From: Planktosalinus sp963977065
GTDB taxonomy: Bacteria > Bacteroidota > Bacteroidia > Flavobacteriales > Flavobacteriaceae
Assembly: GCA_963977065.1 (NCBI GenBank)
Contig: CAXBNF010000002.1
Coordinates: 206,586 to 270,585, forward strand
Direction: 5' to 3'
DNA: 64,000 nucleotides
Shown here: positions 40,854-50,204 of the stretch, piece by piece
Layout of the letters: every line of letters begins with the position of its first letter
Numbering within the stretch: the first letter of the stretch is position 1
Program-made: the position numbers and the translations under genes
The notes under the pieces: generated by a model
Told to the model about the DNA's origin: nothing
Seen by the model: the letters and a program-made list of their open reading frames with translations, nothing else
The model's database searches: none

Positions 40854-42884
40854 ATGCGGTTGGTTAATATTACAGCATTTAAAATCACGTTGTGCTATCT
40901 GGCAGGAATTCTCTGTAGTCACTTTTTTGAGATTGGATTGAATCATATACAAATTGCAGGGATTTTAATTTCATTTCTTCTTCTTATAACTTGGTTCCGG
41001 GCCAGAAAAATGATTTTTCAGGATGGTTTTTTTGGTGTGATTGCTTTTCTTTCTATTTTTATTTTTGGCGCCTGGGTCTATCAACTGCATCAACCTTTCA
41101 ACCATAAGGACCATTATATAAATGAAACTTTTAAAGCTGAAAAAAACAGCTTTCAATTAAAAATCAAATCACAGTTAAAACCCGATTTGTATAATGAAAA
41201 ATTTATTGCTTCCATACTTGCAATTGATGATAAAGAAATTAGTGGTGATGTTCTTTTACTCATCCCTAAAGATACTTTAGATTTCCAACTTGCTGTTGAT
41301 GATTTGATTTTTTTAACTACCCAATTTCAGGAGCTCCCCACACCTAAAAACCCACATCAATTTGACTATGCGTCCTACCTTAACCAACTGGGAATCTACC
41401 ATCAATTGCGCATCAAAAAAGATGAAATTCTACTTAAAAAGAAAGGCAAAACCACCCTAAGAGGAATGGCTTTTGAACTAAGAAAGCACATCAATGCAGG
41501 TCTTATCGAAAATGGTTTTAGCGGAAATCCTTTAGCGTTGATTAATGCGTTGCTTCTGGGTCAACGACAGGAACTTTCTCAGGAGGTATATTCAGATTTT
41601 GCTGCTGCCGGGGCTGTGCATATACTTGCTGTATCAGGTCTCCACGTGGGGATAATCATGCTGATTTTACAATTTGTTTTCAAGCCACTGGAGCGAATGA
41701 GAAGTGGGAAAACCATCAAAATTTGTTGTGTGGTGATTTGTTTATGGATGTTTGCAGTGATAGCCGGTTTGTCGCCTTCGGTTTTGAGGGCGGTGACTAT
41801 GTTTTCCTTTTTGGCCTATGCAATGGAATCAAATCGCGAAACCAGCACTTTCAACACCTTACTTGCATCTGCCTTTTTGCTATTGACACTCAATCCAAAC
41901 CTACTATTTCACATTGGCTTTCAAATGAGTTATCTCGCGGTTTTTGCCATTATTTGGATCAACCCTATGTTACAAAAACATTATCAACCCAAAACGATTG
42001 TTGACAGAAAACTATGGGAAATTTTTACAGTGAGTTGTTCTGCACAACTGGGTGTTAGTTTTTTAAGCATCTATTATTTTAATCATTTTCCCGGTTTGTT
42101 TTTTGTGACTAATTTGGTGGTTTTACCTTTTTTGGGATTGATTCTCGGCTTTGGAATTTTAATAATCCTTCTGGCGTCATTCAAAACTTTACCACAGTTT
42201 ATGATTGATGGCTATACAGCATTACTGGATGGCTTGGTCTATTTTATCAATTGGGCAGCAAGCCAAAAGAGTTTTTATTTTGATGGAATTACCTTTTCAA
42301 AACTACAGGTTATTCTACTCTATTTTTTAACAATCACATTCCTGTTAATGCTGCAAAAGTTTTCAGGTAAAAGGCTCATCTATGTTCTCACAACACTTAT
42401 TTGCTTGCAAGTTGTTTTTATTTGGAATAAAAGGGAAGTCGCCCATCAGGAATTTGTTGTTTTTCACAAAAGTCAAAACTCCATTTTTGGCATTAAAAAT
42501 GGGAATCAACTTAACTTGTTTTCAAATCTGGATGCTGAACAAATTAACAAGGAAGCTTTGATTAAGAATTACAAGACCAAATCAAAAGTTATACACTTTA
42601 CCACAGATACCCTTAGAGACGCTTTTGTTTACAACCAAATTACAATTCTAATCATCGACAGCTTAAGTGTGTATCCTTCAGTTCAAGACGGGGTAGATTT
42701 AGTAGTTTTGAGAAACAGCCCTCGTGTTCACTTAGAGCGAATGATAGATAGTTTGAAACCAAAAAAAATTATTGCAGACGGCAGTAACTATATCACTTAT
42801 GTGAATCGCTGGCGCGAAACGGCTCAAAAAAGAAGACTCCCTTTTCACCATACCGGAAAAGAGGGAGCGTTTATATTAGACTGA
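40854..42884 (+). CDS. comEC: ComEC/Rec2 family membrane protein lacking a catalytic metallo-beta-lactamase motif
   Basis: Inner-membrane DNA channel family of natural transformation, 676 residues. Order: N-terminal helices and a DUF4131-like region (about 1-190), then the Competence domain with AAAGAVHILAVSGLHVGII and SPSVLRAVTMFSF, and several more helices to about residue 510. The C-terminal 165 residues (VFHKSQNSIFGIKNGNQLN onward) occupy the place of the metallo-beta-lactamase-like nuclease domain but show no HxHxDH. Short ComEC proteins are common in Bacteroidota. Other competence genes are not in the window. It is convergent with the thioredoxin gene. Confidence 0.88.
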   Translation: MRLVNITAFKITLCYLAGILCSHFFEIGLNHIQIAGILISFLLLITWFRARKMIFQDGFFGVIAFLSIFIFGAWVYQLHQPFNHKDHYINETFKAEKNSFQLKIKSQLKPDLYNEKFIASILAIDDKEISGDVLLLIPKDTLDFQLAVDDLIFLTTQFQELPTPKNPHQFDYASYLNQLGIYHQLRIKKDEILLKKKGKTTLRGMAFELRKHINAGLIENGFSGNPLALINALLLGQRQELSQEVYSDFAAAGAVHILAVSGLHVGIIMLILQFVFKPLERMRSGKTIKICCVVICLWMFAVIAGLSPSVLRAVTMFSFLAYAMESNRETSTFNTLLASAFLLLTLNPNLLFHIGFQMSYLAVFAIIWINPMLQKHYQPKTIVDRKLWEIFTVSCSAQLGVSFLSIYYFNHFPGLFFVTNLVVLPFLGLILGFGILIILLASFKTLPQFMIDGYTALLDGLVYFINWAASQKSFYFDGITFSKLQVILLYFLTITFLLMLQKFSGKRLIYVLTTLICLQVVFIWNKREVAHQEFVVFHKSQNSIFGIKNGNQLNLFSNLDAEQINKEALIKNYKTKSKVIHFTTDTLRDAFVYNQITILIIDSLSVYPSVQDGVDLVVLRNSPRVHLERMIDSLKPKKIIADGSNYITYVNRWRETAQKRRLPFHHTGKEGAFILD

Positions 42885-42894
42885 CATTTACAGA

Positions 42895-43434
42895 TTATTG
42901 AAAAGTTCCTTTAAAGTTTTTTTGGTACTCGTTCCATGCCTCAGTGGTTGTTAATTTTTTGTAATCATCTGTCGCCATCATTTTAAGAAAAATCTCTAAT
43001 TGCTGGGGCGTTCTGTAACCGGCAACCGCTTGAATAAAATTACCCTTTTCATCAAAATAAGCAAGGCTGGGGTATCCGGTTACTTTTAGAGCAGAGGTAA
43101 ATTGATGAGTGCCGTTTCTTCCCTTTCGCCCTTCCTGGTAACGCGGATTTGTATATGTAAACCCCTTGTATGTAACTTCTTCTGTACCTTCAGCATTAAA
43201 TTTAACTGAATAAAAATTCTTATTTAAATAATTAATGACGTCTTTGTTAGTAAAGGTGTTTCTATCAAGCAATTTGCAGGGGCCACACCAGACGGTATAG
43301 ACATCCATAAATATTTTTTTGGGATTTTTCTTTTGCGCTTCCAGAGCTTCATTCATCGTCATCCATTTTATTTCCTGAGCTTGTGCAAGCTGTGGAACCA
43401 GAAGAAATGCTATTAATAAAATAATATACTTCAT
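42895..43434 (-). CDS. Exported thioredoxin-family protein
   Basis: Thioredoxin-fold protein of 179 residues with a signal peptide (1-20) and the redox motif C50-G-P-C53 in YTVWCGPCKLLDRNTF, followed by a cis-proline region GYPSLAYFD. It resembles the DUF255-like or thioredoxin_7 periplasmic proteins. It probably reduces or isomerises disulphides in the envelope; the partner is unknown. A single gene between convergent comEC and the transporter operon. Confidence 0.88.
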   Translation of the reverse strand: MKYIILLIAFLLVPQLAQAQEIKWMTMNEALEAQKKNPKKIFMDVYTVWCGPCKLLDRNTFTNKDVINYLNKNFYSVKFNAEGTEEVTYKGFTYTNPRYQEGRKGRNGTHQFTSALKVTGYPSLAYFDEKGNFIQAVAGYRTPQQLEIFLKMMATDDYKKLTTTEAWNEYQKNFKGTFQ

Positions 43435-43550
43435 AATAAGTGTTTTAATATATGTCGGTTTTCGCTGAAAAGCTTACGAAAATAGGACAAAAAGCGTTCC
43501 AAAAATACTAAATTTATTTTGCACTGCTAAATGCCTAGACAACTTGATTT

Positions 43551-45095
43551 TTAATTGTTTAATTCTCTATCTACTCCGTGCATAAGCTTTTTAATGAACG
43601 GAGAGATTGCTAATAATAATACCCCGGAAACTACTCCAATGATAAACAACAACTCAAACAACTCAAGATAAGCAGCTTTCGCCTTTGCTAAATCAACTAC
43701 CTCACCCACAGAATCAACCGAAGCAATTTGAGCCAAAACAACTGCCAGGTATTCTGAAGCTGCTGTTGCTAAAAACCAAACACCCATCATAAATCCAACA
43801 ATTTTTCCGGGAGAAAGTTTTGTTACTGCTGATAAACCTACAGGCGACAAACACAATTCACCCATGGTATGGAATAAATAAGTTATAACAAGAAATATTG
43901 CGGCTACCTTTCCTGTTTCTGATATGTTAATCCCAAAAACAAGTACGCCAAATCCAAGACCTACCAGTAAAATTGCTATACCAAACTTAACAGCTGTATT
44001 GGGGTTATATTTCCCCATTTTTATCCATAACCAAGCAAAAACAGGAGCTAAAGTAATTATGAATAAGGAGTTTAAACTTAAAAAGTATGGCGCCAAAATT
44101 TCCCATCCAAAAATATTGAGATCAATCACACGGTCTGCAAATAAATTTAATGATCCGTATGCTTGTTCAAACAAAGCCCAAAAAACAATCGTAAAAATAA
44201 TTAACAGGAGTAATGCCATCAATCTATCTCTCACTACTTTATCCGGTTGTGAAAAAGCAAAGTAAAATATTGCAACAAAAGAACCCACAATACCCACAAT
44301 CAAAAGCCATTCAACAACTGTGTGTCTTTGAACCATTTGCCAAATTAGTACTAATGATAAAATGCTTAGTACATAAATAAAATGCTCTGTTTTAAGCCCA
44401 AAAACCCTCTTATTAAGTTTTTCAAGGTCTTTGGGTTCTCCTTTTCCAAGATAATAGGGTCTTCCATAGATAAATGTTAACAATCCAAGAACCATCCCTA
44501 AACCTGCTGCACCAAAACCGTATCCCCAACCATAATTCTCACCCAACCACCCACAAATAAAGGTGGCCGCAAAAGCACCCAGATTGATGCCCATATAAAA
44601 AATAGTAAAACCGGAATCTCTTCTTCTGTCACCCACTTCATAAAGTTCACCAACTAAAGAGGATATATTTGCTTTTAAAAACCCAACTCCAAGAATAATT
44701 AAAGCCAATGAGAAGTAAAAAACTTGAAGTGCAAAATTATCCTGAGTAATCAAACCGTTTGAAGCTACACTAGCTTGATTACCTTCAAACGCCAAGCCTA
44801 AATGACCACAAACAAGTAAAATAGCGCCAAAAATGATTGCTTTTCTAAAACCCAAATATCGATCTGCCAGATAGCCTCCCAGCACAGGCATTGCATAAAC
44901 AAGAGCAGCATAGCTACCTATCAAAACATAACTTGCATCATCAGTAAAAAGATGATATTTTGTTAAATAAAAAATTAACAGGGCTTTCATACCATAAAAG
45001 CTAAATCGTTCCCACAGTTCTGTAAGAAACATAATGTAAAGACCTGCGGGGTGCCCTAAAAACTCTTTTTGGAGTTTTGATTCTGATGTAGTCAT
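43551..45095 (-). CDS. Proton-dependent di/tripeptide transporter (POT family)
   Basis: Major-facilitator peptide importer of 514 residues with about 14 hydrophobic helices. The POT signature LTELWERFSFYGMKALLIFY contains ExxERFxxYG; other motifs are GGYLADRYLGFRKAI, FYMGINLGAFAATFICGWLG and GELCLSPVGLSAVTKLSP. It moves di- and tripeptides with protons into the cell. It is 36 bases downstream of the YfcC-type gene, with DPP IV at the head of the probable operon, which gives a coherent peptide-use unit. Confidence 0.93.
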   Translation of the reverse strand: MTTSESKLQKEFLGHPAGLYIMFLTELWERFSFYGMKALLIFYLTKYHLFTDDASYVLIGSYAALVYAMPVLGGYLADRYLGFRKAIIFGAILLVCGHLGLAFEGNQASVASNGLITQDNFALQVFYFSLALIILGVGFLKANISSLVGELYEVGDRRRDSGFTIFYMGINLGAFAATFICGWLGENYGWGYGFGAAGLGMVLGLLTFIYGRPYYLGKGEPKDLEKLNKRVFGLKTEHFIYVLSILSLVLIWQMVQRHTVVEWLLIVGIVGSFVAIFYFAFSQPDKVVRDRLMALLLLIIFTIVFWALFEQAYGSLNLFADRVIDLNIFGWEILAPYFLSLNSLFIITLAPVFAWLWIKMGKYNPNTAVKFGIAILLVGLGFGVLVFGINISETGKVAAIFLVITYLFHTMGELCLSPVGLSAVTKLSPGKIVGFMMGVWFLATAASEYLAVVLAQIASVDSVGEVVDLAKAKAAYLELFELLFIIGVVSGVLLLAISPFIKKLMHGVDRELNN

Positions 45096-45131
45096 CTTTT
45101 ATTTTTTTTTAATTTCTAGTTAATAAAGTTT

Positions 45132-46511
45132 CTATGCATAACCAACCATCACTGCAATAACAATAACAACAGCAGCAGCAGCGAGGAGTTTAAAAATTAA
45201 AGGCAAACAGAATTTAAACCATTTGTCATAAGGAATACCTGCCAAGCCAAGAATTCCCATTAAAACAGCATTGGTGGGAACAAGCATATTAGCAAAACCG
45301 TCACCAAAGAGGAAAGCCAATACAGAAATGGGTCTTGAAACGCCCACTAAATCTCCCAATGGTGCCATTAGCGGCATCGTTACAAAAGCCTGTCCGCTTC
45401 CTGAGGGCACAAAAAAGTTGAGAATTGTTTGCATACCCATCATTCCCACTCCGGCAATTTCAGGGCCTACAGAAGATAAAGGAACCGAAAGCCCTTGAAC
45501 AATGGTATGTAAAATCTGACCATCTTCCATAATAAGTGCAATTCCTCTGGCAACACCAACAAGCAAGGCTGTTTCTGCCAGATCTTTAGCACCAATAACA
45601 AATTTTTCGGCGGCCAAACTAGGACCAATTTTCCCAATAATTGCCGTAAAGACTCCCAAAATGAGGAATGCTGCGCCCAATTCTGTTAAATACCATCCTC
45701 GGGTTGCAATTCCCCATACAGCGGTGCCCAATGCAGCAAAAAATCCTAAAAGAATTACTAAGTGTCTCCATTTAAGTAATGGGTATTCTTTGGGAGGTTC
45801 AGCTCCGGCGGGTGGTTCAAGTCCATAAACCAAGCTTGATGTTGCATTTTTCTTAACTTTTAAGGAATATCTGTAAATATGATGTCCGGCGATTAAAGAA
45901 AAGGGAACCAGAATTGCCAAACGCAAAGGCCAGCCATCATAAGCGTCCAAACCGGCAATGGGATTTGCAACCACTACCGTGTATTGGTTAAAAGCGGCCG
46001 TTCCATAGCCCACTCCATAACCCGCGATAATGATGCCTACAGCCGTCAAGCTATCGAGATTCATCGCCCTGCACATAGCTACCAGAATGAGAACAAAAGG
46101 AATATATTCTGCAGAAGCGCCCATCACGCTTGAAAGTAGTGCAAATACAAAAACAACGGTAAAGATTAAAGTACCCGGTTTTTTTCCAAGGCTTTCCAGT
46201 AATTTACCTAGTAAAGCATCTACTGTGCCTGTTGTTTTGATAATAGCGAGAACACCACCAATAATGAACAGAAAGAAAATAATCCCCTGTGCATCTGCAA
46301 AAGCTCTTGGAATTGCCGTAAACAAAGAAACCGGACTCAAATAATGGTGGTCTTCTGCCACTTGATAAGAACCGGGGACTACCATTTCCCTTCCACTTTC
46401 AGTTAGTTGCGTATCAAATTGTCCTTGAGGAATTATCCAGGTAGCAACCAAAGCTAAAACCATTAAAAAAAACAGTAATGCTAAAGTGTTGGGCATTTTA
46501 AATTTAATCAT
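45132..46511 (-). CDS. YfcC family carrier protein
   Basis: Inner-membrane protein of 459 residues with about 11-12 helices, related to the C4-dicarboxylate/arginine-type carriers of the YfcC group. It begins MPNTLALLFFLMVLALVATWIIPQG from the sixth residue (ATG 46511 is used here; ATG 46496 is possible). Typical stretches are GYGVGYGTAAFNQYTVVVAN and NFFVPSGSGQAFVTMPLMAPLGD. Substrate unknown; placement between a dipeptidyl peptidase and a peptide importer suggests an amino acid or short peptide. Confidence 0.82.
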   Translation of the reverse strand: MIKFKMPNTLALLFFLMVLALVATWIIPQGQFDTQLTESGREMVVPGSYQVAEDHHYLSPVSLFTAIPRAFADAQGIIFFLFIIGGVLAIIKTTGTVDALLGKLLESLGKKPGTLIFTVVFVFALLSSVMGASAEYIPFVLILVAMCRAMNLDSLTAVGIIIAGYGVGYGTAAFNQYTVVVANPIAGLDAYDGWPLRLAILVPFSLIAGHHIYRYSLKVKKNATSSLVYGLEPPAGAEPPKEYPLLKWRHLVILLGFFAALGTAVWGIATRGWYLTELGAAFLILGVFTAIIGKIGPSLAAEKFVIGAKDLAETALLVGVARGIALIMEDGQILHTIVQGLSVPLSSVGPEIAGVGMMGMQTILNFFVPSGSGQAFVTMPLMAPLGDLVGVSRPISVLAFLFGDGFANMLVPTNAVLMGILGLAGIPYDKWFKFCLPLIFKLLAAAAVVIVIAVMVGYA

Positions 46512-46537
46512 CTTGAAAGGCTGTTTTTTTACAGGAA

Positions 46538-48709
46538 TTAAAGATTGTCTTTTACAAATTTGGTCATTTTGTTATATAAGTGAAGACGTGTGTTTCCACC
46601 AAATATACCGTGATTTTTATCGGGATAAATCAGCCAATCAAAATCCTTATTTGCTTGAACCAATTCCTCTACCAGGCGAGTCGTGTTTTGAACGTGCACA
46701 TTGTCATCTGCACTACCGTGAACCAGAAGATAGCTTCCTTCAAGTTTATCAACATGATATATGGGAGAGTTTTTGTCATAGCCGTCAGGGTTTTCTTGTG
46801 GAGTCAACATATAGCGTTCTGTATAAATGGTATCATAAAATCGCCAGCTAGTTACCGGTGCTACTGCTATAGCCATAGAAAAAGTATCCGCGCCTTGAAA
46901 CAAAGCATTTGAAGACATAAATCCACCATAGCTCCAGCCCCAAATCCCAATGCGGTTTTCATCAATGTAAGGAAGCTGTCCCAGCTTTTTTGCTGCATCA
47001 ATCTGGTCGATTGTTTCATATTTACCCAGTTCTTTTTGAGTCATTTTTTTAAAATCCCTGCCTTTTAAGCCGGTTCCTCTGCCGTCAACACTCACTATAA
47101 TGTAGCCTTCCTGAGCCAGCATTTGATGCCAGTAATCATTATTGTTGTGCCAAGTGTCTGCAACCGTTTGAGAGCCCGGACCTGAGTATTGAAACATAAA
47201 CAAGGGGTATTTTTTATTGGGGTCAAAATCTTTGGGCTTAATCATATACATATTGAGTTCATAACCATTAAGGGTCATAGTTGAAAACTCTTTAGGTGAT
47301 ATTACATAAGATTCTAATTTTTTTTGAAGTTCAGTGTTGTCCTTAATGACTCTCACAAGTTTTCCATCTTTTGCATTTCTCAAAGAGTAAACAGGGGGTA
47401 TCGTGGTACTAGAATATGTTTGGATAAACAAACTGAAATCTGCACTAAAAGCGGCTTCATTTCTTCCGGGGGCTGCTGCAAGTTGGGTTTTATCCTTTCC
47501 GTTCACTTTGATGGAATAAACGCCGCGGTTGATGCTACCGTTTTCTGTGCTTTGATAAAAAACGCGATTGGTCTTTTCATCAAAACCATAATATCGGGTT
47601 ACTTCCCAGTTTCCATTTGTAATCTGGTTGAGTAACTTTCCGTTTTTATCATAGTGGTAAATATGGTTCCAGCCACTTTTCTCACTGGTCCAAATAAAAC
47701 TATTATCCTCTAAAAAAGTAAGGTCAAAAGTAACATCCACATAGGCGTTATCAGTTTCTTTTAAAATGAGTTGTGAGGAATTCTTTTCTACATTATAAAA
47801 TATTAAATCAAGTTCATTTTGCTGTCTTCCCATTAACTGAAAACTTAAAATATCTGCATCGTTTGTCCATTGCAATCTGGGTATGTAGTAGCTATTGAAT
47901 TGGCTTACATCAATTTTAGAAGTAGTTTTAGATTTTGAATCATATAAGTGTAATGATACCTCAGCATTAGTTTCGCCAGCTTTGGGATATTTAAATACTT
48001 CTTGTGTGGGGTAAAGTTTGTCTCCATAGACGTCCATAGAAAACTTCGGCACATCTGTTTCATCAAAACGAATGAATGCCAGCTTGTCTCCATCTGCATT
48101 CCAATCAAAGGCTCTTACAATATAAAACTCTTCTTCATACACCCAGTCGCCAATACCGTTGATGATGTGATTTTTCTTTCCGTCAAAGGTAATTTGAGTG
48201 GTTTCACCGTTTTTCAAGTCTTTGATGTAAAGATTATTTTCAAACCCAAAAGCAATCTTAGACCCATCTGGTGAAAAGAGGGGTTCTTGTATTTTATTTT
48301 CTGAAACCAAAGTGAGTTTTTTAGAATCTAAATCATACACATAATAACTTCCCAAAGTGGACCTCCTGTAAATGGATTTTATGGAAGCAGCAATCAACAT
48401 TTTCTTCTCATCTTTACTGAAACTGTATGAAACAATTTGATCCAGTTCTGATAGATCTGAAGAGTTTATTAGCGTCGCTACTTTTTCTGAAGTATTGTAG
48501 TCATAAACATCCACAGTAGATGTTCTGGTACTTCTGTCATAATTTAAGACAGAATACTGATTTCCGTTTTTTAAGGAATGAAGACGCTCGAGAGAGGCTG
48601 TTCTAAATTCACCTCCCCATATTTCTTCAAGGGTGATTTTGTTTGTTTGTGAAATTAAGTGAACAGATAAAAATAAGAAAACAGGGAGAATTATATGATG
48701 AAAACGCAT
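46538..48709 (-). CDS. Dipeptidyl peptidase IV family protein (S9B)
   Basis: Exported serine peptidase of 723 residues, releasing dipeptides (often X-Pro) from peptide N termini. Signal peptide 1-21; DPP IV beta-propeller (about 90-460) with the double-Glu substrate-anchor motif in DWVYEEEFYI; catalytic domain with the serine in GIWGWSYGGFMSSN, the aspartate in GSADDNVHVQNT and the histidine in YPDKNHGIFGG. It lies 26 bases upstream of the YfcC gene. Together with the POT carrier it forms a plausible digest-and-import unit. Confidence 0.94.
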   Translation of the reverse strand: MRFHHIILPVFLFLSVHLISQTNKITLEEIWGGEFRTASLERLHSLKNGNQYSVLNYDRSTRTSTVDVYDYNTSEKVATLINSSDLSELDQIVSYSFSKDEKKMLIAASIKSIYRRSTLGSYYVYDLDSKKLTLVSENKIQEPLFSPDGSKIAFGFENNLYIKDLKNGETTQITFDGKKNHIINGIGDWVYEEEFYIVRAFDWNADGDKLAFIRFDETDVPKFSMDVYGDKLYPTQEVFKYPKAGETNAEVSLHLYDSKSKTTSKIDVSQFNSYYIPRLQWTNDADILSFQLMGRQQNELDLIFYNVEKNSSQLILKETDNAYVDVTFDLTFLEDNSFIWTSEKSGWNHIYHYDKNGKLLNQITNGNWEVTRYYGFDEKTNRVFYQSTENGSINRGVYSIKVNGKDKTQLAAAPGRNEAAFSADFSLFIQTYSSTTIPPVYSLRNAKDGKLVRVIKDNTELQKKLESYVISPKEFSTMTLNGYELNMYMIKPKDFDPNKKYPLFMFQYSGPGSQTVADTWHNNNDYWHQMLAQEGYIIVSVDGRGTGLKGRDFKKMTQKELGKYETIDQIDAAKKLGQLPYIDENRIGIWGWSYGGFMSSNALFQGADTFSMAIAVAPVTSWRFYDTIYTERYMLTPQENPDGYDKNSPIYHVDKLEGSYLLVHGSADDNVHVQNTTRLVEELVQANKDFDWLIYPDKNHGIFGGNTRLHLYNKMTKFVKDNL

Positions 48710-48864
48710 AATGGTACAGTTAAATAATTGTTAGGTCAAGTTTACTAAAAAATATGCAAAATTTGGCATTTTTTCCCCATTAAATATAAGGCACTTGTAG
48801 ATATTAAAAAATCACTTTCGGGAAAACCACCGGGAAAAACATTCCAAAACGTTGCAGGAAGTCT

Positions 48865-48872
48865 TATCTTTG
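48865..48872 (+). promoter_or_regulatory. Candidate -7 promoter element for the HMG-CoA reductase gene
   Basis: TATCTTTG fits TAnnTTTG and would leave a leader of about 13 bases before ATG 48891. It also argues against the TTG-initiated extension from 48852. The -33 element is not clear. Confidence 0.45.
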
Positions 48873-48890
48873 CTTTTCAATTTTAGAAAA

Positions 48891-50204
48891 ATGTCAAAAA
48901 AAGTTTCAGGGTTTTCAAAATTTAATAAAACACAAAAAATAGACTGGCTTCTTGAACATTACTTTCAAGAAAATGAGACATTTAAAGAGATATTGCTTTC
49001 ATATTGGAACAGTAACAGCAAATTACAACAGCTTCACGACGAGTTTATAGAAAACACCATCAGCAACTTTTACCTACCTTTTGCTATTGCACCAAACTTT
49101 CTTATTAACGATAAACTTTTCACAATCCCAATGGTTATTGAAGAGAGCTCTGTGGTTGCTGCTGCAAGTAATGCTGCAAAATTTTGGCTCGATCGGGGCG
49201 GTTTTAAAGCTGAAGTTCTTTCAACAACCAAAAACGGACAAGCGCACTTTAATTATTTTGGTGATAAAGAAAAACTTACTGCCTTTTTTAAAATTGTAAA
49301 ACCCAGGCTTATTGATAGCGTAGCTGAATTTTCAAAAAACATGAAAAAAAGAGGCGGTGGCGTTATAGATATTACTCTTGTTGATAAAACAGCAACTCTT
49401 AAGGGTTATTATCACCTCCATTGTACTTTTGAAACAGCAGATGCAATGGGTGCTAATTTTATAAATAGCTGTCTAGAGCAAATTGCTAAAACCTTTAAAG
49501 AGGAAGCCTTATCATTTTCAGGTTTTTCGCAAAGCGAAAAAGAAATTGATGTGGTGATGAGCATTCTATCAAACTATGTCCCCGAGTGTCTTGTGAGAGC
49601 AGAAGTTTCTTGTAAAGTTAACGAACTCACTACGCCTGAATTTGACGGTCATTATTTTGCCGAAAAATTTGTAAGAGCGATTGAGATTGCCAAAACAGAG
49701 CCAAGACGTGCAGTCACTCACAACAAAGGTATCATGAACGGTCTTGATGCCGTGGTACTTGCCACCGGGAATGACTTTAGAGCAGTAGAAGCCGGTGTAC
49801 ACGCCTTTGCCTCAAGAACCGGTCACTATTCTAGTTTGACAAATGCGGAAATTGACGGAGACATCTTCCGTTTTTGGATAGAAATACCTTTGGCTGTTGG
49901 CACTGTGGGTGGCCTTACTTCCTTACACCCACTGGTAAAAGTAGCTTTAGCCATTCTTCAAAAACCAACTGCAAAAGAGCTCATGCAAATAATGGCAGTG
50001 ACGGGTTTAGCTCAAAATTTTGCCGCTGTTAAATCACTTATCACCACAGGCATACAAGTAGGCCATATGAAAATGCACTTGATGAATATTCTCAATCAAT
50101 TAAATGCCAAAATAGAAGAAAAAGAAAAAGCAATAGCATATTTTCAAAATACAACGATTTCACATAGTGCAGTCATTGCATTTATTGAATCTTTAAGAAA
50201 ATAA
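48891..50204 (+). CDS. mvaA: Hydroxymethylglutaryl-CoA reductase, class II
   Basis: Enzyme of 437 residues interconverting HMG-CoA and mevalonate. The ATG at 48891 is chosen over a TTG 13 codons upstream. Class II features: ENTISNFYLPFAIAPNFLIN near the start (catalytic Glu region), THNKGIMNGLDAVVLATGND (catalytic Lys and Asp), and the C-terminal HMKMHL with the catalytic His. The immediately following GHMP kinase suggests a biosynthetic mevalonate pathway for isoprenoids, although class II enzymes were first described as degradative. The stop is directly followed by the next gene's ATG. Confidence 0.9.
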   Translation: MSKKVSGFSKFNKTQKIDWLLEHYFQENETFKEILLSYWNSNSKLQQLHDEFIENTISNFYLPFAIAPNFLINDKLFTIPMVIEESSVVAAASNAAKFWLDRGGFKAEVLSTTKNGQAHFNYFGDKEKLTAFFKIVKPRLIDSVAEFSKNMKKRGGGVIDITLVDKTATLKGYYHLHCTFETADAMGANFINSCLEQIAKTFKEEALSFSGFSQSEKEIDVVMSILSNYVPECLVRAEVSCKVNELTTPEFDGHYFAEKFVRAIEIAKTEPRRAVTHNKGIMNGLDAVVLATGNDFRAVEAGVHAFASRTGHYSSLTNAEIDGDIFRFWIEIPLAVGTVGGLTSLHPLVKVALAILQKPTAKELMQIMAVTGLAQNFAAVKSLITTGIQVGHMKMHLMNILNQLNAKIEEKEKAIAYFQNTTISHSAVIAFIESLRK

